A stretch of 64,000 nt of DNA, from positions 2,476,001-2,540,000 of the forward strand of contig CP071032.1 of the NCBI GenBank assembly GCA_017134815.1, read 5' to 3'. Positions 58,565 to 64,000 of the stretch are shown here, piece after piece. A program made the translations under genes and the position numbers. The DNA is from Lentisphaerota bacterium (GTDB lineage Bacteria > Verrucomicrobiota > Lentisphaeria > Victivallales > Victivallaceae). The notes under the pieces were generated by a model, which worked only from the letters and a program-made list of their open reading frames with translations, made no database searches and was not told the origin of the DNA. Every line of letters starts with the position of its first letter. Positions within the stretch are counted from its first letter, which is position 1.

Positions 58565-58581
58565 TTTGGGAGATAAGCATT

Positions 58582-59025
58582 ATGAAACTGCATGATTTGA
58601 AAGTAGCTGAAGGCTCAAAGCATCGCAGAAGACGTGTCGGTCGCGGCGACAGCTCCGGCCTTGGACACACCTGCGGTCGCGGCCATAAAGGTCAGAAGTC
58701 ACGTTCAGGAGCTACTATACGTCCGTTTTTCGAAGGTGGTCAGATTCCTTTGTTCCGCCGCCTGCCGAAACGCGGTTTCAAGAGCTTCAATCGTAAAATG
58801 TTCAACGTCGTCAACCTCTCAGCTCTTGAAAAGAACTTTGAGCCCGGCGCTGTCATTGACAGTGAAGTTCTGCACTCAAAAGGGATTATTGGCAAAAATG
58901 ATTATGCCCTGAAGGTTCTCGCCAACGGCGAAATCACCAAGGCTGTAACTGTAAAAGCCAGTAAGTTCTCCGAGTCTGCCAAAGCGGCTATTGAAGCTGC
59001 CGGTGGAAAGTGTGAAGTAATTTAA
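58582..59025 (+). CDS. rplO: 50S ribosomal protein L15
   Basis: The 147-residue protein begins [20 protein letters not shown] and has [40 protein letters not shown] and PKRGFKSFN, the L15 signatures. It is a late-assembly protein with an extended basic N-terminus. Confidence 0.97.
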   Translation: MKLHDLKVAEGSKHRRRRVGRGDSSGLGHTCGRGHKGQKSRSGATIRPFFEGGQIPLFRRLPKRGFKSFNRKMFNVVNLSALEKNFEPGAVIDSEVLHSKGIIGKNDYALKVLANGEITKAVTVKASKFSESAKAAIEAAGGKCEVI

Positions 59026-59047
59026 TAATTAAAATAACGAGTTTTAC

Positions 59048-60403
59048 ATGTTTGCTGCATTCTGGAATACGTTGAAAGTAAAGGAGCTGAGAAATCGTCT
59101 GCTCTTCACTGCAGGTATTATCGTACTGGCACGTTTTGCCGCTAATATCCCATGCCCGGGAATTGATCCTGCTGCACTGCAGAAATATTTTGTTCAGTTC
59201 AGCCAGAATCAAGCCGGCGGCGTATTCAATATGTTCGACCTTTTTAGTGGGGGCGCATTGCAGAAGTTCGCTCTTGCCACTTTGGGGATCATGCCATATA
59301 TTACTGCTTCCATTATAATGCAGCTGCTGGTTCCGGTTCTGCCTTCTCTGGAAAAACTTTCCCGTGAGGGCGATGCCGGCCGTCAGAAAATAAACCAGTT
59401 TACTCGTTATCTTACCGTTCTGGTATGTTTAGTTCAGGGAACCATTGCCGCTACGACAATGGTAAACCCTGAGCGTATCGGTCTTCCCAGGCCGGAAATG
59501 TCTTTGATTGTCGGCGATTCGACAATGTTTGTTTTTATGACCGTACTGGTACTGACCTGCTGTACCATGATTTTGATGTGGCTGGGGGAACAGATTACCG
59601 AGCGTGGCATCGGTAATGGTGCTTCAATCATTATTACAATCAATATTGTTGCCCGTATGCCTGCCGCCATCATGCAGCTGGTGGAAATGGTGCAATCCGG
59701 TGGGACTGGCTCCGGCACGAGCTTCAAGCCGGTACAGCTGCTTATTCTGCTGGTAATCTTTGGTGCGGTTACTGCCGCGACAATTATGCTGACTCAGGGG
59801 TATCGTCGTGTTCCTATTCAGATGGTGCGCAAGACCATTGGAAATTCAGCCCAGAGCAGCAGTACATACATGCCTTTGAAAGTGAATTTTTCCGGTGTAA
59901 TGCCGATTATTTTTGCCGGCGCGATTCTGATGATTCCCGGCGCCGTTTTCCCTGCCCTCAAGTGGTATCAGCTTGCAGCAATGTTTGCTTATGGGAGTGT
60001 TGGTTACATGGTGATATATGCCCTCTTTATTCTGGCATTTGCTTATTTCTGGGTTGCCAATCAGTTCAATCCTATTCAGATTTCAGATAATCTCAAGCAG
60101 CAGGGAGCCTATATCCCCGGGTTACGTCCCGGGCAGCCTACTGCTGACTTTCTTGATTCTACAATGACTAAGGTAACTTTTGCCGGCTCAATCTTTCTGA
60201 TGGGTCTGGCGATCTTCCCGATGCTGCTTTACAACATCTTCCGGATTCCGTTTATGGTCGCTTCGTTTTTCGGAGGAACCAGTCTTTTGATTATGGTTGG
60301 TGTTGTACTTGACACCCTCAGTCAGCTGGAGTCTCATCTGACTATGCGTAATTATGACGGTTTTCTGAAGCGTGGCCGTATCCGTAATCGCTCCGGTCGA
60401 TAA
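59048..60403 (+). CDS. secY: Protein translocase subunit SecY
   Basis: The 451-residue membrane protein has ten transmembrane helices. The plug and TM2 region reads FNMFDLFSGGALQKFALATL, then GIMPYITASIIMQLLVPVLP. The cytoplasmic loop is GYRRVPIQMVRKTIG, and the late signature is FNPIQISDNLKQQGAYIPGL, then RPGQPTADFLD. It forms the Sec channel in the inner membrane. It keeps its place after rplO, but the adk, map and infA that often follow are replaced by cmk. Confidence 0.97.
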   Translation: MFAAFWNTLKVKELRNRLLFTAGIIVLARFAANIPCPGIDPAALQKYFVQFSQNQAGGVFNMFDLFSGGALQKFALATLGIMPYITASIIMQLLVPVLPSLEKLSREGDAGRQKINQFTRYLTVLVCLVQGTIAATTMVNPERIGLPRPEMSLIVGDSTMFVFMTVLVLTCCTMILMWLGEQITERGIGNGASIIITINIVARMPAAIMQLVEMVQSGGTGSGTSFKPVQLLILLVIFGAVTAATIMLTQGYRRVPIQMVRKTIGNSAQSSSTYMPLKVNFSGVMPIIFAGAILMIPGAVFPALKWYQLAAMFAYGSVGYMVIYALFILAFAYFWVANQFNPIQISDNLKQQGAYIPGLRPGQPTADFLDSTMTKVTFAGSIFLMGLAIFPMLLYNIFRIPFMVASFFGGTSLLIMVGVVLDTLSQLESHLTMRNYDGFLKRGRIRNRSGR

Positions 60404-60425
60404 AACGTCAGCTTGAGGAGGTCAT

Positions 60426-61139
60426 ATGGGCGACAGAGTCATTGCAATTGACGGTCCGGCGGCATCAGGCAAAAGCACTGTCGCCGAACTTGTCGCTGAA
60501 AAGCTTTCTATCCCGTATATTAATACCGGAAATATGTATCGTGCCGTCACACTGGGTGCGTTAAGAGCCGGTATTGACCTGAAGACAAAATGTGATGAGG
60601 CTTCTTTCAGCAGACTTTTCAAAAATCTGCAGCTTGATTACAAGCGTAATGCCGCTGGCTGTTATGAAATTGAGCTTAACGGAGAGTTTCCCGGTAATGC
60701 CATACGCTCACCTGAAGTGGCTTCCTTTGTCAGCCCGGTTGCTGCGTTGCCGATAGTTCGTTCCTGGTTGAGCCAGAAACAGCGTGATTTTGCTGCGCTC
60801 GGCATGATTGTTATGGAAGGGCGTGACATCGGCACCGTAATCTTTCCTGAATCCAGATTTAAATTTTTTCTCACAGCGACACCCGAAGCCCGGGCTCGAC
60901 GGCGCCTGGCCCAGGATGGTGAAAATTTTGATGGTGCTACCCTTGAGTCGGTTGCTGCCGCGATTGCTGAACGTGACAGGATTGATTCAACTCGGAAGGT
61001 TGCTCCTCTCAAACCTGCGGTCGACGCTGAAATTGTTGATACTACAGAAATGACAATTGATGAAGTTGTTGATTATATTAGCGGGAGGATTATGCATTAT
61101 GAGGATTCACGAGATGACGTATCGGGTGCCGTACGCTGA
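60426..61139 (+). CDS. cmk: Cytidylate kinase
   Basis: The 237-residue enzyme phosphorylates CMP and dCMP. The P-loop is AIDGPAASGKSTVAE (residues 10-18 GPAASGKST), followed by PYINTGNMYRAVTLGALRAG. The signature MEGRDIGTVIFPESRFKFFL and a lid region with TPEARARRRLAQDG complete it. GAGGAG lies just upstream. The C-terminus (DSRDDVSGAVR) overlaps the next gene by 41 nt. Confidence 0.95.
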   Translation: MGDRVIAIDGPAASGKSTVAELVAEKLSIPYINTGNMYRAVTLGALRAGIDLKTKCDEASFSRLFKNLQLDYKRNAAGCYEIELNGEFPGNAIRSPEVASFVSPVAALPIVRSWLSQKQRDFAALGMIVMEGRDIGTVIFPESRFKFFLTATPEARARRRLAQDGENFDGATLESVAAAIAERDRIDSTRKVAPLKPAVDAEIVDTTEMTIDEVVDYISGRIMHYEDSRDDVSGAVR

Positions 61140-61494
61140 CACTGACCAGATGGGGGTTGTCTATTACGCAAACTACCTGGTGTATTTCGAACGCAGCCGT
61201 ACTGAAATGCTGCGTGACGCCGGACTTCCTTACAGCGAAATTGAGAGAAGGGGGTATTTGCTGCCTGTTGTCGAAGCCAATCTTAAGTACAAGGCTTCCG
61301 CGCACTATGACGAACTTTTAACATTTCGTTCCATAGTGAAAGAAGCCAGAGGGATTCGGCTGGTAATTGCTTCCGAGGTTTTTCGAGATGGGAAACTTCT
61401 GGTTTCCGGAGAGGTTACAATGGCCTGTGCGGATAAAAATCATAAGTTAACCCGCATTCCCGCCTTTATGCTGGAAACATTGAATAAATATTGA
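61099..61494 (+). CDS. YbgC/4-hydroxybenzoyl-CoA-type acyl-CoA thioesterase
   Basis: The start at 61099 (MRIHEMTYRVPYADTDQMGV) has GGGAGG ten bases upstream; a longer frame from 61057 lies inside cmk. The 131-residue hotdog-fold protein carries the catalytic Asp in YADTDQMGVVYYANYLVYFE and continues RSRTEMLRDAG, typical of YbgC. It hydrolyses short or medium acyl-CoA. In Proteobacteria ybgC sits with tol-pal, which is not the case here. Translation is probably coupled to cmk. Confidence 0.9.
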   Translation: MRIHEMTYRVPYADTDQMGVVYYANYLVYFERSRTEMLRDAGLPYSEIERRGYLLPVVEANLKYKASAHYDELLTFRSIVKEARGIRLVIASEVFRDGKLLVSGEVTMACADKNHKLTRIPAFMLETLNKY

Positions 61495-61607
61495 AGCAGG
61501 ATTGGGTACTTTTAGCTGCGTAGTTATTGCATTTTGTCCGGTATTGGTATAGATTGACGTTTACGGACTTAAAAAATAATTTGAAAGATTTAAAAGAAGC
61601 GAATCTT

Positions 61608-62615
61608 ATGGAAATGATTGACCGTGATAATCTGTACCCGATTGTTTTCGAACCTGTTTATCATGATAAAATGTGGGGAGGGACACAGATTTCAGACGTA
61701 CTCAAACGTACCGTTCCAGCCATGCATGATCCTGTTGGAGAATCGTGGGAAATCGTGGATCGGGACGATGAGCAGAGTGTAGTTTCAAACGGCCCCCTTA
61801 AAGGCGCGACCATATCCCAGCTTGTCAATCATTATGGCAAAAGCCTTCTGGGCAGTAAATTTAACGGCGGACGTTTTCCCTTGCTGGTCAAGCTTATTGA
61901 CGCCGGTAAACGTTTGTCACTGCAGGTGCATCCGGATGAACAGGCATGTGCCAGGATTGGAGACGGGACCGAACCTAAAACTGAGATGTGGTATATTATT
62001 TCCGCCCGCAAGGGGGCTAAAATAATGGCCGGTATGAATCCACGCAGCACCAAGCAGCAGCTGTTGTCAACACTTAACTCCTCTGAAGTGGAAGATCACC
62101 TCCAGGTATATCCTTCACAGCCGGGAGATGCATATTTTATCAGCAGCGGCACGTTGCACGCCATTGGTGAAGGCAACCTGCTTTTGGAAATTCAACAGAA
62201 CTCCGATACCACTTACCGGGTCAGTGACTGGGGCAGGGTGGACAGTTCAGGTCATCCACGTGAACTGCATGTAGATAAGGCCATGGATTCCATTAATTTT
62301 ACTAACCGTACTTCCCCCCGGATTCCAGGAGTGGTGGGAGAAGTAACTCATAACCGTAAGTTTCCGGTTGTCAACCGCTGTCGCTTTTTTGCCGTGGACG
62401 ATCTGCGTCTGGCGGGTGAGTGGGTGGACAACACGGTGGCTTCCTCAAGTTTTCATTTGATTAGCGCAATTAATAAACCAGTTCGTGTCGGCAATAAAGA
62501 ACGCTATGTTGAACTCGCGGCAGGACAGACCTGCCTGGTTCCGGCTAACTTTGGCACCTATAAGGTAATTCCGCTCGCAGAAGGTGAGTGTGACGTTCTA
62601 AAGTCGACCCTATAA
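61608..62615 (+). CDS. manA: Mannose-6-phosphate isomerase, class I
   Basis: I prefer the start at Met28 of the long frame (61608, MEMIDRDNLYPIVFEPVYHD), which has GAAG upstream. The 335-residue enzyme has the cupin zinc site residues in SLQVHPDEQACARIGDGTEP and KTEMWYIISA, then ISSGTLHAIGEGNLLLEIQQ with NSDTTYRVSDWGR. It interconverts fructose-6-phosphate and mannose-6-phosphate for GDP-mannose or mannose use. It is shorter than the E. coli enzyme and like the Firmicutes/PVC short form. Confidence 0.92.
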   Translation: MEMIDRDNLYPIVFEPVYHDKMWGGTQISDVLKRTVPAMHDPVGESWEIVDRDDEQSVVSNGPLKGATISQLVNHYGKSLLGSKFNGGRFPLLVKLIDAGKRLSLQVHPDEQACARIGDGTEPKTEMWYIISARKGAKIMAGMNPRSTKQQLLSTLNSSEVEDHLQVYPSQPGDAYFISSGTLHAIGEGNLLLEIQQNSDTTYRVSDWGRVDSSGHPRELHVDKAMDSINFTNRTSPRIPGVVGEVTHNRKFPVVNRCRFFAVDDLRLAGEWVDNTVASSSFHLISAINKPVRVGNKERYVELAAGQTCLVPANFGTYKVIPLAEGECDVLKSTL

Positions 62616-62637
62616 AGAATTTCAGGACAATTAGATA

Positions 62638-64000
62638 ATGAGCAGTTTTAAATGCATTGACGCGTTGGCGCAATTCCTCAAGACAGATTTCCCGCAGGCA
62701 CAGCTGCCGGCAGACTGGACTGTTGTGCCGGATAAGTGTCCTCCAAATATGGATGGAGATTTGACCGTAAATTGTTTCCGTCTGGCTAAGGCGCTGCGCA
62801 GCGCCCCGGATAAGATCGCGGAAAGTGTTAACGGTTTTTTTGCCGGAAATCCGGATGTTGAAAAATCTGAACAGATTAAAGCTTTTGTAAACATAACCCT
62901 GAAGCCTGAAGCGGTGCATCGTGATTCTGTGGGGGATATCGCTGCTTTGCTGAAAAGCGGCAGGCTGCCGGCTGTTGAAAGGCGGAAATTTATTGTAGAA
63001 TATTCGGCGCCGAATACCAACAAGCCGCAACACCTGGGACATGTTAGAAATAATACATTGGGAATGAGCCTTGCCTCGCTGCTGCATCGGGTCGGCAATG
63101 ATGTGACTCAAATCAATCTGGTTAATGACCGTGGTATCCACATTTGTAAATCCATGCTGGCTTATGACCGCGTTGGAGAGGGCGTAACTCCTGATACTAC
63201 TGGTATCAAGGGCGATCATCTGGTTGGTGACTTTTATGTTAGATACAATAACTTGCTGACCGAGGAAATCGCTGATTTAAAAAATTCCAAACCGGAACTT
63301 GCTGACAAAAGTGATGATCAGCTTTTTCTGGAAACTGAACTTGGACAGGCTACGCAGAAAATGCTGCGCGACTGGGAGGCTGGCGATGAAGAGGTCCGGG
63401 CACTCTGGAAGAAGATGAATTCCTGGGTTTTTACCGGATTTGGTCAGACCTACAAACGGATGGGAATTGAATTTGACCACACCTACCTGGAAAGCGATAC
63501 TTACCTGCTTGGCAAAGATGTTATTGCAGACGGCCTGGAGCGCGGAGTTTTTTCCAGGCGTGAAGATGGCGCAGTTATTGCCGATCTGGGCAAAATGGGA
63601 GAAAAAGTTATACTGCGTTCTGACGGTACCAGTGTTTATATAACTCAGGATATCGGCACAACTTTGAAAAAATATGAAGACTACCGCCCGGATGCACAAA
63701 TATGGGTGGTCGGGGATGAACAGATCCTGCATTTTAAAATGCTCTTCGCTATTATGAAAAAGCTCGGATATGACTGGGCTGATAATTTGTATCATCTTGC
63801 CTATGGCATGGTGAACCTGCCGAGCGGCAAAATGAAAAGCCGGGAGGGGACTGTCGTGGATGCTGACGATCTGTTCGATGAAATGTGTGCTTTGGCAAAA
63901 GTGGCATGTGAAGAGCGTTACGGTGGTGAAGTTACCAGTGAGGAAATTGCTGAGCGTGCTGAAATAATCGGCATGGGAGCCCTCAAGTTCATGCTCTTGA
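62638..64000 (+). CDS. argS: Arginine--tRNA ligase (incomplete at window end)
   Basis: The frame is open from ATG 62638 to the end of the window (454 codons so far). The class I HIGH motif is EYSAPNTNKPQHLGHVRNNT (HLGH), with the VNDRGIHICKSMLAY segment typical of ArgRS. The KMSKS-equivalent is LPSGKMKSREGTVVDADDLF. The N-terminal additional domain is short and divergent. It charges tRNA-Arg. The C-terminal anticodon-binding DALR domain lies beyond the window. Confidence 0.95.
   Translation, partial: MSSFKCIDALAQFLKTDFPQAQLPADWTVVPDKCPPNMDGDLTVNCFRLAKALRSAPDKIAESVNGFFAGNPDVEKSEQIKAFVNITLKPEAVHRDSVGDIAALLKSGRLPAVERRKFIVEYSAPNTNKPQHLGHVRNNTLGMSLASLLHRVGNDVTQINLVNDRGIHICKSMLAYDRVGEGVTPDTTGIKGDHLVGDFYVRYNNLLTEEIADLKNSKPELADKSDDQLFLETELGQATQKMLRDWEAGDEEVRALWKKMNSWVFTGFGQTYKRMGIEFDHTYLESDTYLLGKDVIADGLERGVFSRREDGAVIADLGKMGEKVILRSDGTSVYITQDIGTTLKKYEDYRPDAQIWVVGDEQILHFKMLFAIMKKLGYDWADNLYHLAYGMVNLPSGKMKSREGTVVDADDLFDEMCALAKVACEERYGGEVTSEEIAERAEIIGMGALKFMLL

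Noticed and set aside
1-64000. tRNA, rRNA genes and CRISPR arrays
   Set aside because: No T-loop-like GGTTCRANTCC with acceptor pairing, no rRNA blocks and no regularly spaced repeats were seen. The dispersed OB-fold tails are irregular in spacing and length.

Overview
The window looks like a chromosome segment from a Gram-negative bacterium of the PVC superphylum, most likely Lentisphaerota or a relative. The clues are a Minf_1886-type small protein, a split glycine decarboxylase (gcvPA/gcvPB), Rex, a DUF1846 protein, a SPINDLY-type OGT, a PA-IL-like secreted protein, zinc-type S14 and a rearranged S10/spc ribosomal cluster without rpmD. The phylum call rests on gene content only.

Region 1 (1 to about 14,250) is a visibly AT-rich accessory region. 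It holds about a dozen unrelated single genes, nearly all on the minus strand: two paralogous secreted proteins, two small Cys/His proteins, a VOC protein, an amidase, a small membrane protein, a GrpB/UPF0157 protein, a HAD phosphatase, a metallo-beta-lactamase-fold protein, a secreted protein and an orphan ABC substrate-binding protein. Between them lie repeated plus-strand 3' ends of one OB-fold gene (full copy at 353-871) and a recurrent terminator-like module containing GTTAAC repeats. The constant modules mostly lie downstream of the variable minus-strand genes, which gives the region the look of a cassette array. I see no integrase and no canonical attC. Gene debris (an asparaginase fragment, broken leader ORFs), a duplicated consensus promoter with a palindromic operator, and several long hairpins point to repeated recombination. 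The region ends at a strong terminator and a 5'-truncated PA-IL-like gene.

Region 2 (14.3-34.4 kb) is core metabolism and signalling, mostly on the minus strand: a methyltransferase, NAD synthase, an M16 peptidase with a Minf_1886 protein, Rex, a sugar-isomerase-like protein, the glycine cleavage system (gcvT, gcvH, gcvPA, gcvPB), a TPR-OGT, TcdA, TatD and a large hybrid histidine kinase.

Region 3 (34.4-52.3 kb) holds ilvB, two PilT-type ATPases, a secreted DNA/RNA nuclease, a radical SAM/HhH protein, an ABC exporter, a DsbD-like reductase with a thioredoxin, a GlmU-like transferase with glmM, a DUF1846 protein, and trpB. A short ORF with a good ribosome binding site and a WFW motif precedes trpB and looks like an attenuation leader peptide.

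Region 4 (52.5-64 kb) is a plus-strand gene train. A secreted coiled-coil protein overlaps rplV, followed by rpsC, rplP, rpmC, rpsQ, rplN, rplX, rplE, rpsN, rpsH, rplF, rplR, rpsE, rplO and secY, then cmk, a YbgC-type thioesterase, manA and argS, which runs off the end. The usual first half of the S10 operon (rpsJ to rpsS) is absent upstream of rplV.
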